In this document: positions 40,924-49,723 of the stretch, one piece after another
How the letters are laid out: every line of letters begins with the position of its first letter
How positions within the stretch are numbered: position 1 is the stretch's first letter
Assembly (NCBI RefSeq): GCF_000482805.1
Contig: NZ_AXWT01000001.1
Coordinates: 18,966 to 82,965 of the forward strand
Length of the DNA: 64,000 nucleotides
Source of the DNA: Deinococcus murrayi DSM 11303
GTDB taxonomy: Bacteria > Deinococcota > Deinococci > Deinococcales > Deinococcaceae
Reading direction: 5' to 3'
The notes under the pieces: generated by a model
The model's database searches: none
What the model saw: the letters and a program-made list of their open reading frames with translations, nothing else
Told to the model about the DNA's origin: nothing
Position numbers and translations under genes: made by a program

Positions 40924-41729
40924 GCGGCCACCTCCTGCGCCCGGAGATAGTTCCGGATGATCGCCATGAAAGCCTCAGGCGCGGTCGCCACGCCGAATTG
41001 CTCGCGGGCACGCTTCACGGCTCGCTGGGCGAGGTCGCGGTCTGACGCGGGCACCACGTACACGACCTGCACGTAGTCGCGGCTGTCTGGACCTACAGGG
41101 GCGGCCTGGGCCGGAGTCCCGGCGGGGGCCGCGTCCCCTCCCGCCGCCGGGGTGGGGGTGGCCTGCGCCTGCGGCGCCGCTGCCGCCACGCCGATCAGGT
41201 CGTTCAGAAACTCGCTAGGAGCTTCGGGGAGCGTGGGAGCACTATCCGCCTGGGCGTCCATCTCACGGACGAAGGCGTCGAGGTCGAATCCCGCCACGGC
41301 GCGGAGGTCATCGTCGAGGCCGCCCAGCAGCCCAGCGAGCAGCTCGTCGTTCCAGCCACCCAACTCGCTGGTGCGGTTGTGGGCCACGAGGTAGGCGGCG
41401 GCCTCTTCCTCGCTGCCGAAGGAGCCGCCGCGCGTAACGGGGACCAGCCACATGCCGTCCTCGCGGACCTGCACGAACTGTGGGGCGGGCTGACCGGCGG
41501 CGTGGGCACGCTCCAGCACGGACAGGCGGCCGTGCCCGGCGATCAGGCGGCCCGAGGCCTCGTCGATGGCGAGGGGGTCGCGGAAGCCGAAGCGGGCAAT
41601 GCTGGCGGCAATGGCGCCGCCCGCGTGCTCCTTCGGGTTGCCCGGCCAGCGGGAAAGCTGGTCAAGGGGCAGGTACTCGATCCGGAGGGCGGCATCGGCG
41701 GAGGCGGCGGGGGTCTTGCGTGGGGCCAT
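40920..41729 (-). CDS. ParB N-terminal-domain protein, first gene of the cassette
   Basis: 269 residues from the ATG at 41729 with GGAG nine bases upstream. The ParB/Srx core is in residues 18-130: LPLDQLSRWPGNPKEHAGGA and SGRLIAGHGRLSVLE, with the GHGR motif. Such domains are often the N-terminal part of phage DNA methyltransferases, but no methyltransferase domain follows. A Pro/Ala-rich linker leads to a 60-residue helical tail. A palindromic site 19 bp upstream (41748-41770) probably controls the cassette. Confidence 0.8.
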   Translation of the reverse strand: MAPRKTPAASADAALRIEYLPLDQLSRWPGNPKEHAGGAIAASIARFGFRDPLAIDEASGRLIAGHGRLSVLERAHAAGQPAPQFVQVREDGMWLVPVTRGGSFGSEEEAAAYLVAHNRTSELGGWNDELLAGLLGGLDDDLRAVAGFDLDAFVREMDAQADSAPTLPEAPSEFLNDLIGVAAAAPQAQATPTPAAGGDAAPAGTPAQAAPVGPDSRDYVQVVYVVPASDRDLAQRAVKRAREQFGVATAPEAFMAIIRNYLRAQEVAA

Positions 41730-41747
41730 ACAAACTCCAGCCCGACT

Positions 41748-41770
41748 GTCTACCGTGGTGGACACGGTAG
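41748..41770. promoter_or_regulatory. Palindromic operator candidate before the ParB/PP-loop cassette
   Basis: Two overlapping signals: a perfect inverted repeat CTACCGTG...CACGGTAG (41750-41770, loop of 5), and GTCTACC-GT-GGTGGAC (41748-41763), which recurs with only the two middle bases changed at 52318-52333. It ends 19 bp before the cassette start codon. Confidence 0.5.
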
Positions 41771-42304
41771 GCTCCCATCGGGGCGACGCACAAGGATTTG
41801 CCCAGAGGGGCAGCGGCGTCTTGAGGTGGTCATGGGGCAGGGGATTCCTGCAGCCCGGTGGTGCGCCCTCCCGGAGTTGTCACCGGGTGGGCCGGTCCGC
41901 TATGCCCTGGAGAACAGGGGCGGCGCGGCGGCCTGCCTGCTCGGCAGGGCGCGGAAGGTGCCCGTTCTCTCCGGGCTGTCACGCCGCTCTGACGTTGGAC
42001 CTGCGAGGGTGGCCGCAGGGGGCCGCACCCGGTTGTCGGATGCAAACGCGCCGCCCAGGGGCGTAGCCCTGCGCGGTTCGGTGGGGTATGGGCGGCGAGG
42101 GCCGCATGTCGGTTAGGGCCGGGGGACCGGCGGTCGGGACGCGGGAGAGGCTCAGCGCTTCATGGCGGTACCTCCAGGGGCGGATTGGGCTGCACCGGGG
42201 TAAGACAACGCGAAGCGCCCCCACCGGGGAGGCAGGGGCGCTGTGGCATTCGGGGAGACGTGGTGCAGCTTGAACGAAATTAGGCTATTTCTGGGGAAAC
42301 TCTG
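41771..42304. other. Non-coding gap between early and cassette/late operons
   Basis: 534 bp without a convincing gene; open frames here lack ribosome-binding sites and typical codon pattern. It contains a strong hairpin at 42214-42242 (8-bp stem AGCGCCCC/GGGGCGCT), which lies just past the end of the 42305 gene and may end the early transcript. The A+T-richer stretch around 42270-42304 directly follows that gene's stop. A promoter for the leftward cassette is expected here but no clear -35/-10 pair is seen. Confidence 0.5.
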
Positions 42305-43762
42305 TCAAGCCCTCCCGGCGGGGTGGGGGGGGTGATGTCCCGGCAGCGGATGGTTCGGGGGAATCTCTCCCGCCGGAATGTCCTTGAGGGCGTGTTCGAC
42401 CAGCAGCGCCCGGCGCACGCATTCCAGCGCCCGCAGGAGGCCAGGGAAGCGGCTCACGCTCTCGCGCAGTTCGAGGTGATCGTCGTGGTCACGGTAGATC
42501 AGATGCTCGTCGTCATCCTGCCTTCGCCCCTGCTTCCTGCCCCCAGCACGGTCGCTCAGGTCCTCGATCCAGCGGCACAGGTCGGCCCAGCCCCCCGGCC
42601 CCACCCGCGTGCCGGTCAGCGCTTCGAGTTCGGCCGCGTTCGCCACCACGAGGCTGTGACCGTCTTCACCGTAGACGATGGTGAGCCGCGCGTAGTACTG
42701 GGTCATGCCGCCGTCCTCGTCCACCACGCGGACGCTGAGCACGTCGCCATGGAAGTACCGACCCGTGAAGTGCTTGGCCCGCGCCCGCTCCAGCTCGCGG
42801 TTAACGGTGACGTACTGGAGACGCTGCTCCTGCACCTGGAGGGCCAGGGTCAGCGCATGGTCGTCGCGCCCCGCGATCAGCATCTGGCAGGCCTCCAGAG
42901 CTAGGACATACGAGCGGGTCAGCGCGTCGGCCAGTTCCCCGTACAGTCGGTGGCCCTTCCCGCTACCCCTCGACTTGACGGCCATCGGCCCCAGTTCGCT
43001 CTCCCCTATTTCGATAATCTGGCGCAGTATCCCGTGGATCTTCGCCTGCTCGCGCTCCCTCTCGGAGAGGTCGCGCACTTCCTTGTCAGACAGGAAGTAG
43101 CGGCGGTGGATGCACTTGGCGATGTTGTTGATCATCGCTCGCTGCTCCTGGTTCAGGCGTCCCACCTCGGCCTCCTGCGTAGGAACCGGGAGGTGGGCCG
43201 CCGTCACCGGCCCGCGCCCACCCCGCCCGGCCTGACGCGCCGCCGCTGCCGCCGCCTCTGCACCTGCCGCTTCGAGGAGGACACGGGCAATGTCCGCCTT
43301 CCGGGCGGCATCGCTGTCCCGGGGCGCGACCGTACCCGCGAGTTGCCGCACCCGCTCTTCGGCATCCCAGCGCAGGGGCTCGGCACCGGGTTGCCCCTCC
43401 TGCTGGGCGGCGCTCGCCAGCATCTTGACGATTCGCGTCCACACGGGCCGGGACCGCGCGTCGGCCAGGTAGGGCGGGGTTTCTGCCGGAGCCGGGGTAC
43501 GGCCGACATGGCGAGCGGGAACCGTCTGCTCCGCGCCGTCGGGGAAGCGCAGGCGGACGCTGGGCGCCCGCACGCCGCTCCGGGGACCGCGCACGACGAC
43601 CGCCCGGCTGCCCGCTCGGGGGTGGGGGCGGGTAGGCCGGTAGTACACCGGCTCGCCGGGCTTCAGGCTCAGCAGGCTGGGCGGCAGGGCCTTTCCTGGC
43701 TTGCGGACGGCGCGGCGCTCGGCCAGCCGCTGCTCTTCGTCGAGGCGGGCTTTCCAGCTCAT
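42305..43762 (-). CDS. Hypothetical phage protein, last gene of early operon
   Basis: 485 residues, unrecognised. The N-terminal 100 residues include an SH3- or Tudor-like patch (GEPVYYRPTRPHP and the GSRAVVV segment); the middle is Ala/Arg-rich, and the C-terminal half is helical with a sugar- or nucleotide-free look. No membrane helix. Overlaps the preceding gene by 4 nt. The C-terminus ends in a His/Pro-rich tail. Confidence 0.6.
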   Translation of the reverse strand: MSWKARLDEEQRLAERRAVRKPGKALPPSLLSLKPGEPVYYRPTRPHPRAGSRAVVVRGPRSGVRAPSVRLRFPDGAEQTVPARHVGRTPAPAETPPYLADARSRPVWTRIVKMLASAAQQEGQPGAEPLRWDAEERVRQLAGTVAPRDSDAARKADIARVLLEAAGAEAAAAAARQAGRGGRGPVTAAHLPVPTQEAEVGRLNQEQRAMINNIAKCIHRRYFLSDKEVRDLSEREREQAKIHGILRQIIEIGESELGPMAVKSRGSGKGHRLYGELADALTRSYVLALEACQMLIAGRDDHALTLALQVQEQRLQYVTVNRELERARAKHFTGRYFHGDVLSVRVVDEDGGMTQYYARLTIVYGEDGHSLVVANAAELEALTGTRVGPGGWADLCRWIEDLSDRAGGRKQGRRQDDDEHLIYRDHDDHLELRESVSRFPGLLRALECVRRALLVEHALKDIPAGEIPPNHPLPGHHPPHPAGRA

Positions 43763-44166
43763 CGCTGCTCCTTCCTCTGCTCCAGCAGGGCGACCAGGCG
43801 GTCACGCTGGCGGTTGCGGGCGGCGATCTCCCCCAACGAGGGGCCGCGCCGGGGGGCATAGGCCGGGCCATAGCGCTGGCGGTAGGACTCCAGGGCGACC
43901 TCGCCGTAGCCGGTCAGCACGTACCCGGGACCGTCCGGCCCCCAGGTCACCCACTGGACGCGGCCGTCCTCCGCGAGGCGGCGCAGCAGGGCGCGGTGAT
44001 GATCGGTGAGGGGAGCGTGCTCGTCCTGGGTCCACAAGCCCGCGTCTTTCACAGCGAGCACGGGAGGCTTCGGGATGCCGCTGAACACGGCGAGGAGACG
44101 GTAGAGGTGGGGCAGGCCAGATGAAACGGGACAGGTCTCCTGGGGGCGCTCAGCGGTGTGGGTCAT
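43759..44166 (-). CDS. Hypothetical small protein, winged-helix-like
   Basis: 135 residues. The middle part (HHRALLRRLAEDGRVQWVTW then YVLTGYGEVALE) has the helix and beta-wing spacing of small winged-helix domains. It is linked by ATGA overlaps on both sides. A DNA-binding accessory role is possible but not shown. Confidence 0.6.
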   Translation of the reverse strand: MTHTAERPQETCPVSSGLPHLYRLLAVFSGIPKPPVLAVKDAGLWTQDEHAPLTDHHRALLRRLAEDGRVQWVTWGPDGPGYVLTGYGEVALESYRQRYGPAYAPRRGPSLGEIAARNRQRDRLVALLEQRKEQR

Positions 44167-44606
44167 GCAGTCCTTTCTTCGGCTTCGGCAGTGAGGAGTT
44201 CTTCGAGGGTCCAGGCCACAACCACCCGGAATCCGGCGGCGCGGAGGCGGGCGTGGTAGGCGAGTTGGGTGTCGGTGGGCTTGTTACCGGGCTGCTTGAG
44301 TTCGGCAAACCAGAGGCGGCGCTCCCCGTCCTGGCGGTAGACGAGCAGGTCGGGAAAGCCGGGAGTCAGCCACGCCCGGCCGCCGCCGTCGCTGCCGAGG
44401 TAGCTCTCGTGAACGTCCCAGCCGCGCAGGATGAGCGTTTCCACCGCTGCCGCCTGAAACGCCGCCTCGCTGACGTACCCGTTGCTGGCAGAACGCGGAA
44501 GCCCCGCGCCCGGCGCGCAGACCGGGGCGGGGGCCTGTTCTTCCGGGAACAGGTGGGGGTGACGGCGGCGGTAGTCGCGCAGCCAGGCGTCGTCATAGGG
44601 CGTCAG
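44163..44606 (-). CDS. VRR-NUC nuclease, probably started at a CTG codon
   Basis: The core (GFPDLLV..., then LWFAELKQPG and QLAYHARLRAAGFRVVV) is a VRR-NUC fold nuclease with the PD-(D/E)xK-type residues Asp, Glu and Lys in place. The family's conserved first helix, SEAAFQAAAVETLILRGW, is encoded upstream of the only GTG in frame (44444). No ATG, GTG or TTG precedes it; the frame opens after a stop with CTG at 44606 overlapping the previous gene's TGA as CTGA and with GAGGT five bases upstream. I therefore extend it to 147 residues. Such nucleases assist recombination or replication in phages. Confidence 0.7.
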   Translation of the reverse strand: MTPYDDAWLRDYRRRHPHLFPEEQAPAPVCAPGAGLPRSASNGYVSEAAFQAAAVETLILRGWDVHESYLGSDGGGRAWLTPGFPDLLVYRQDGERRLWFAELKQPGNKPTDTQLAYHARLRAAGFRVVVAWTLEELLTAEAEERTA

Positions 44607-44998
44607 AGCAGCACCTCAAGGTGGTTGGACGGGGTCAGCACCGCGTGGGGCGTGGGCCGCCAGCCCCGCCACCAGGGGTGCAGGGTGACCGTGCCGACGC
44701 GGACGTGGTGATAAGTCCGCAGGAGGTGGTGAAGCTCCATTTCCTCCGCCTCACGGATGCCCATGCCCCGGTACATCCCGCGCAGCACCCGCCCCGTGTC
44801 TGGACAGAATGGGATGAAGACGCGGGAGGCGTAGGCGATCTGGGCAGCGTCCTCGTGGGCTTGCGGCATAAGGTCCTCCAGCGGGACGACGGCTCCCGTG
44901 CTGCTGATGGCGGCCAGCGCTCGGCCGCGGCTCACGGGGTCCAAGGGGCAGGGGGGATGATGGGCGGTGGGGTGACCACAGAGGCGGCAGGTCGTCAC
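44603..44998 (-). CDS. Small zinc-finger-like phage protein
   Basis: 131 residues starting at GTG 44998, overlapping the upstream stop. A short metal-binding pattern opens the protein (CRLCGHPTAHHPPC). The rest is mixed with no recognised motif. In the early replication operon. Confidence 0.6.
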   Translation of the reverse strand: MTTCRLCGHPTAHHPPCPLDPVSRGRALAAISSTGAVVPLEDLMPQAHEDAAQIAYASRVFIPFCPDTGRVLRGMYRGMGIREAEEMELHHLLRTYHHVRVGTVTLHPWWRGWRPTPHAVLTPSNHLEVLL

Positions 44999-46113
44999 GC
45001 GTCGCCCACCTCAGCCTGGTATTCGGGGGAGATGACCCGGTAGCGGTCCTCGTGGCCGCCGACGTGTCCGTTCCGCATCAGGCGACCCAGGACATTGCTC
45101 ACGCGCCCGCTCGACCATCCCAGGCGGTGCTGCGCGGCTCGGGCGGTGAGGCCCTCCGGCTCGCGGCGCAGCAGGTCATAGAGGCTGCACTCGTCGGTGC
45201 TCAGCCGCTCAGGGATGGGCGGGAGCGTCGGTTGGCTGGGGGCCGAGGCGGGCGGGGCGTAGGGGTCGGGGCGCGGCAGGCAGAACCATTGGGTGCCGTC
45301 GTCCTCCTCTGGGGAACCTGACACGATGCCCGCGCGGTGCAGCGCCTGAAGGTGGGCGAGCGAGCTGACCCGGCTCAGGTCCAGCTTCTCCGCCACGTGG
45401 TCGGCCGTGAACTCCTGCCCGGCGTGTGACGTGAGGTACTCCAGGATGCGGGCGCGGAGCGTCAGGTGCGGGGGGAAAGGCCCGGTGTCCGGCTGTTCGC
45501 CCACTGACTGTTCGCTTGGTGGCGCGGGGCGTGTCTCTTGAGCCGCCGGGCGGCGGTAGCGGCCGGGCACGCCCGGAACGCCCGTCCCCGGCACGCGCTC
45601 CAGTACGGCACCCACCTTGGCGATGCGGGGCAGGTAGGTCTTGACCGAACCGCTGGAGATGCCCGTCTCCGCCGCGGCCTGCGCGACCGTGACCTCGCGG
45701 CCCGCGGGCAGGGTCTCCACCCACTGCGCGAGGCGGTCGCGGTTGGAGAGGAAGGGAGCCTCCTCCTCGTCGCTGCTCTCCTCGGGGTCCTGGGGGGGCG
45801 GCCAGGGTGCCGGAGGTTCCGCTGCTGCCCCCGCAGTATCCACTTCAGTGGGAAGCAGCACGGACGGGGCCAGGGACTCGGAGCTGCCGCCGGTCAGCTC
45901 GACGACCACGCTGCTGCCACTGTCCAGAATGGCCCGCACGTGGGCTTCCATCAGGGCCAGGGTGCGCTCGGCGGCCTCGGCCTCGGCGATCTGGGCCGCG
46001 AGGCGCTCCAAGTGCGCGGCCGTCGCCGCGTGGTCGGCCCGCAGGCTGGGCAGGGGCGCGGCCTGCTGTTCGAGGGAGGCGATCCGGGCGGACAGGGTCA
46101 GGGTCTGCGTCAT
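44995..46113 (-). CDS. Triple winged-helix DNA-binding protein with N-terminal coiled coil
   Basis: 372 residues. Residues 1-70 form a coiled coil. Three winged-helix-type modules follow: about 135-200 (VAQAAAETGISSGSVKTYL), 225-285 (TADHVAEKLDLSRVSSLAHL) and 315-370 (TARAAQHRLGWSSGRVSNVL). Likely a multi-site DNA-binding regulator or replication factor. ATG at 46113 overlaps the previous stop by 4 nt. Confidence 0.7.
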   Translation of the reverse strand: MTQTLTLSARIASLEQQAAPLPSLRADHAATAAHLERLAAQIAEAEAAERTLALMEAHVRAILDSGSSVVVELTGGSSESLAPSVLLPTEVDTAGAAAEPPAPWPPPQDPEESSDEEEAPFLSNRDRLAQWVETLPAGREVTVAQAAAETGISSGSVKTYLPRIAKVGAVLERVPGTGVPGVPGRYRRPAAQETRPAPPSEQSVGEQPDTGPFPPHLTLRARILEYLTSHAGQEFTADHVAEKLDLSRVSSLAHLQALHRAGIVSGSPEEDDGTQWFCLPRPDPYAPPASAPSQPTLPPIPERLSTDECSLYDLLRREPEGLTARAAQHRLGWSSGRVSNVLGRLMRNGHVGGHEDRYRVISPEYQAEVGDA

Positions 46114-46880
46114 TCGTCTTCACTCCTCAGGGATTCGGCTTCGTGCTGCTGCCGCCATGCGCGTGGGGCCTCCCAGATGGACTTCGTAACCGGGCCGGAG
46201 CGCATCTCCCCTGTCGCCGGGTCCAGGACCTCTAACCAGTAGCCCTCCGGTCCGAACATCAGCCCGCCGCGCAGGCCCATGCCCTGGAATCCGGCCACGT
46301 AATCCATCGGTTTCACGTTGTCGATGCCCTGGAAGTCCTTGCGGTCTTGGGCACTACGCTGCACGGCTTTGGCGACGGCCTCGACGCGGCGCTCAGGCGG
46401 AATCTGGCTCAGGGGCACCGGCTCCTGGGTGTCGGGGTGTTCGACCTGCATTCCGTCGGCCATGTTCCGCACGGCGTCCGCCACCCCCTGCACGTCGGCG
46501 CTGCTGGGGGTGGCCTTGCCGGTCACGGCGCGAGCCACATCGATGACCAGGGCGTAGTCGTCCGGCGGCACCACCCCCAGGGCGCGGGCTACCCGCTCGT
46601 TGCTAATCTCGATGCCGCGTGCCGCGGCTTCCTCCGCCACCTCCGCGAAATCGATGAGCTGGTAGAGGCGGGCACGCGAGAGGCCGAAGACCTCCAGCCC
46701 GTAGGCCTCGAAGGTGGGGTGGGTGCTGCGGTAGAGGCGCTCGCCCTGGAGGGAGCGCAGCGCTCGGCCCGCCATCGCGCCCGCACGGACGCCGACGGCA
46801 ACCTGTTCTTCAAGCTCGGCACGGCGGGCGCGCTCTTCTGGGGTGAGAAGCTGCTGGACCTCAATCTCGGCGGCGGTCAC
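46110..46880 (-). CDS. Replication-region regulator, DUF3102-like N-terminus
   Basis: 256 residues starting at GTG 46880. ERLYRSTHPTFEAYGLEVFG and SRARLYQLIDFAEVAEEA match the pattern of DUF3102-like phage proteins, where a helical domain precedes a ParB-like or HTH region. The C-terminal part includes KSIWEAPRAW. Its separation from the helicase loader by 43 bp makes it the start of a new coupled block. Confidence 0.62.
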   Translation of the reverse strand: MTAAEIEVQQLLTPEERARRAELEEQVAVGVRAGAMAGRALRSLQGERLYRSTHPTFEAYGLEVFGLSRARLYQLIDFAEVAEEAAARGIEISNERVARALGVVPPDDYALVIDVARAVTGKATPSSADVQGVADAVRNMADGMQVEHPDTQEPVPLSQIPPERRVEAVAKAVQRSAQDRKDFQGIDNVKPMDYVAGFQGMGLRGGLMFGPEGYWLEVLDPATGEMRSGPVTKSIWEAPRAWRQQHEAESLRSEDE

Positions 46881-46923
46881 GCTTGAGTCCTTTCCTTTTG
46901 TACGTCGGGCGAGAGGGTGCGGC

Positions 46924-47883
46924 TCACCAGCTCACCTCGCTCTTGCGGGCGCGGAAGTTGACCCCGTGATTGACGTGCAGCGTCCGCAACGGTTGCAGCC
47001 GGGCCAGCACACGGGCGCCCATCACCTCGACCAACGAGGCCGGGCGGTTGGGGTCGCGCCGCCCTTCCTCGGCGGGCGGGGCCAGCAGCAGGTTGGTGGT
47101 GACGATGGTCGGCCGCCGCCGCATCTGCCGCTCGTCGAGCGCAAGGAACAGCAGGCGGCGCTCCACCGCAGCGGTGTCGCTCTCCCCTGCCCCCAGGTCG
47201 TCGATCACCAGCAGGTCGCAGTCGGTCAGCCGCCGCAGCGCCGCCTTTTCGGTCAGGGCCTCGCCGCTGCGCTCCCGGTAGCTCTCGCGCACCTCCAGCG
47301 CCAGCCGCGCGAGGTTCACCACGCACGCTGTCCGCCCGGCACGAATGGCCGCCTTCGCGCACAGCATGGCCGCCTGGGTCTTGCCGCTGCCGGTACCCTC
47401 GCCGTACAGCAGCAGGCTGGCCCCGGCATCAATCAGCGCCGTGATGTCCCGACACCGCGTCGCCACCCGGTCCAGGGGGGCGAGCAACTCCAGGTCCGAC
47501 CACTCCACGTCGAGGTAGCGGCCCTCGACGCCGCTGGCCTCCATCTGCGCCCGGAGCCGCGCCTCACGCCCAGCCTGCTCGCAGCGGGGGCAGCGGTACT
47601 CCTGGAACTCACCGCGCTTGCCCTGCGCGACGACGACCCCGCCCGTGCAGTACGCATTGTGGAAGGCCTGCATGAAGCGCGGCATGCTCCGGACCCGGCC
47701 GATGGCCCGAACATGCGCGGCGGTCGGGAGGCGGGGCGCGGGGCGCTCGGCGCGGCCCAGCAGGTCGCCCAGAGTCGAGGCGGGCTGGGGCTTCGGGTGC
47801 AGCGCCCGGTCGTTCTCGCGAGCCTGGACGAGCTGGCGCTGGGCGATGGCGAGGGCGGTCTGCTCGTGGGGCTGTGCGGTCAT
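46924..47883 (-). CDS. DnaC/IstB-like helicase loader ATPase
   Basis: 319 residues. Walker A is GEGTGSGKT and Walker B is LLVIDDLG; sensor I follows in TIVTTNLLL. N-terminal Cys residues (CPRCEQAG) suggest a zinc-binding domain, as in DnaC-type loaders. It would load the host DnaB helicase at the phage origin, since no phage helicase gene is present. ATGA overlap with the preceding initiator gene. Confidence 0.85.
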   Translation of the reverse strand: MTAQPHEQTALAIAQRQLVQARENDRALHPKPQPASTLGDLLGRAERPAPRLPTAAHVRAIGRVRSMPRFMQAFHNAYCTGGVVVAQGKRGEFQEYRCPRCEQAGREARLRAQMEASGVEGRYLDVEWSDLELLAPLDRVATRCRDITALIDAGASLLLYGEGTGSGKTQAAMLCAKAAIRAGRTACVVNLARLALEVRESYRERSGEALTEKAALRRLTDCDLLVIDDLGAGESDTAAVERRLLFLALDERQMRRRPTIVTTNLLLAPPAEEGRRDPNRPASLVEVMGARVLARLQPLRTLHVNHGVNFRARKSEVSW

Positions 47884-48932
47884 GGCTTCCTCCGGTACCC
47901 GTTGAGGGGAGCGCTGCGAATCAGCGCGTCCATGTCCACGTCGTCGTCATCGACGTGGGTGATCGTGGGGGTGGTGTCGGGCGTGATCTCGCGGTCCAGC
48001 AGGGCGATGAAGGGGGTGCGCCACTTCTGGAGCTGGCGGAGCTTGGCCTCCGCCCTGGCCGCGCGGCGCAGCTCCGCGACGCGCTCGACCGTCAGGTCAC
48101 CCCAGGCCACGCGGTCGGGATCCTCGGCCAGCAGCTCGTCGTAGAACCGGTCACCCATCGCCGCCCGCAGCGCCACCTCGCCCGGCCGCGCCGCCGCGCC
48201 GCCCGCGCCCGGAACTTTTTCCGTGGTGGTGGTGGCGTGCGTTGCGGCGTCCGCCGTGGTGTCGTCCTGGTCAGTAACCGAAGTGGCGTTCGCCGCGCTG
48301 GCCCCGCCAGGGGCCTCGGCGCGATCAGCGCCGCCAGGGGTCTGAGGTTCCGGCTTCCCCTGATCACCCTGAGACGCAGCGGCGGCGGCAGGACTGGGGG
48401 GCGGCAGGGCTGCGGCTTCGCCCTCCTCTTCTTCTGTCTGTAGGCTCTGCGTAGGCTTTGTAGTGGGCTTTGATATAGATGTGGGCTTCGCCGTACGACT
48501 TGTCGTGGGGTTTCCCAACGTACTGCCGTGGGGTTTCTCCACTTCTAGATGTTGGGTTTCCCCACATCTAGTCGTCGGATTTTGATTTTCAAACGCCAGG
48601 TTTTCCAGGGCTTCGGCCACGGCCTCCCGGTTGGCGCGGTAGTAGTTCCGGGCAGGCACTCCCTTGCGCTTGACCTCGATCATCTCGCCGCACGACTTCA
48701 CGCAGCGGCGCACCTGATCTGCCGAGAGCAGCAGTTCCTCGGCCCATTCCTCATGGCTCTTGTGGAACCAGCCGTCCGGGTCGGTGGTCCGGTCGCCCCA
48801 ATACAGGCACTGGGCGAGGAAAGCCGCGCTGGTGTAGTCCCCCGTGATCTGCACGAAGGGAACAGGAATCGGGATGGTGTTCTGCCGCCCCAGGAACTGA
48901 GCGACGAGGGACATGGCGGTGTTCCGGCTCAT
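47880..48932 (-). CDS. Replication initiation protein (DnaD/replisome-organiser-like)
   Basis: 350 residues from the ATG at 48932. The N-terminal 130 residues read like phage replisome-organiser winged-helix domains (FLAQCLYWGDRT, HKSHEEWAEELLLSADQVRR). A low-complexity Ala/Thr/Pro-rich linker follows, then a DnaD/DnaB2-like C-terminal helical region (RVAELRRAARAEAKL). Pairing with a DnaC-type loader next door is the usual organisation. No DnaA-box cluster was found nearby. Confidence 0.75.
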   Translation of the reverse strand: MSRNTAMSLVAQFLGRQNTIPIPVPFVQITGDYTSAAFLAQCLYWGDRTTDPDGWFHKSHEEWAEELLLSADQVRRCVKSCGEMIEVKRKGVPARNYYRANREAVAEALENLAFENQNPTTRCGETQHLEVEKPHGSTLGNPTTSRTAKPTSISKPTTKPTQSLQTEEEEGEAAALPPPSPAAAAASQGDQGKPEPQTPGGADRAEAPGGASAANATSVTDQDDTTADAATHATTTTEKVPGAGGAAARPGEVALRAAMGDRFYDELLAEDPDRVAWGDLTVERVAELRRAARAEAKLRQLQKWRTPFIALLDREITPDTTPTITHVDDDDVDMDALIRSAPLNGYRRKP

Positions 48933-49723
48933 GCGACCACCACCCTGGGCAGCCAGCGCCCACCGACCGCCATGCAGCGGCAGTGGGGCGTCAGCAGGGG
49001 CACGGGGACGCCGGGGTGACCGCCGGGGACGTGCTTTTTCAGGCTCTCCGACCAGTAGCTCTCGTGGGCCTCCCAGCCCAGCGTGCAGGCGATCATGCCG
49101 AACTCGGCGGCCTCCCCGTGGCGGCACAGCCCGCAGACCTCGCCGCGCAGCGCCAGACGGTCGGTCGTGGCGACGGGCACCTGCGCGACCTCGGCCATCA
49201 GCGCCGCCCGCGCTTCGCGGTCCAGCGTGCTGGGCACCGGCCCGCTCGCCGTGGCCGCGAGGTACGCCACCTCGCTGACCTCATGCCCGTTGTAGAGGTA
49301 CGTGGTGCCCTTGCCCCGGCGCTTGTGGATCGTGCAGGCCGTGGTCCCACAGCGGCGGCAGGTTCGGGAGGTCCCGCCTTCCTGTCGCCCGGAGATGAAC
49401 GTCACCTCACCCCAGTCGTGCGTGCAGGGGTGCTGCCAGTCGGCCCGGTCGCGGAGGTGGAACCCGTCCACACCCTCGACTGGCCAGACCTTGAACATCG
49501 GCTCAACGAAACCCGCGTCACGGGCGACCACCGTGCACTCTGTCGCGCTGGGGAGGCGCGAGGCGGTGCGCCACAGCAGCAGCTCGCGCCGTCCGCTCTC
49601 CCGCACGACCGCCCGCAGGTGCAAGCCCCGCGAGACCGTCCGCCGGGCCACCTGGCCCGCTGCTGCCGCCGCGAACAGCTCCGCGAGGACGTCGGCCAGA
49701 GGGGCCGTATCAGTCGGCGGCAT
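48929..49723 (-). CDS. Hypothetical zinc-binding protein
   Basis: 264 residues with two Cys clusters: CTHDWGE...TCRRCGTTAC in the middle and CGLCRHGE...CTLGW... HCRC near the end. It probably binds zinc structurally. No enzyme motif. The start at ATG 49723 overlaps the HNH-AP2 gene by 14 bp; its stop is coupled to the initiator gene by ATGA. Confidence 0.6.
   Translation of the reverse strand: MPPTDTAPLADVLAELFAAAAAGQVARRTVSRGLHLRAVVRESGRRELLLWRTASRLPSATECTVVARDAGFVEPMFKVWPVEGVDGFHLRDRADWQHPCTHDWGEVTFISGRQEGGTSRTCRRCGTTACTIHKRRGKGTTYLYNGHEVSEVAYLAATASGPVPSTLDREARAALMAEVAQVPVATTDRLALRGEVCGLCRHGEAAEFGMIACTLGWEAHESYWSESLKKHVPGGHPGVPVPLLTPHCRCMAVGGRWLPRVVVA

Noticed and set aside
41379..42116. 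245-codon rightward frame across the ParB-like gene and the gap before 42304
   Set aside because: Opposes a gene with a clear ParB motif and has no ribosome-binding site or recognisable content.
44366..44596. 76-codon frame overlapping the VRR-NUC gene
   Set aside because: It conflicts with the strongly conserved nuclease sequence in the other frame; probably a G+C-driven shadow.
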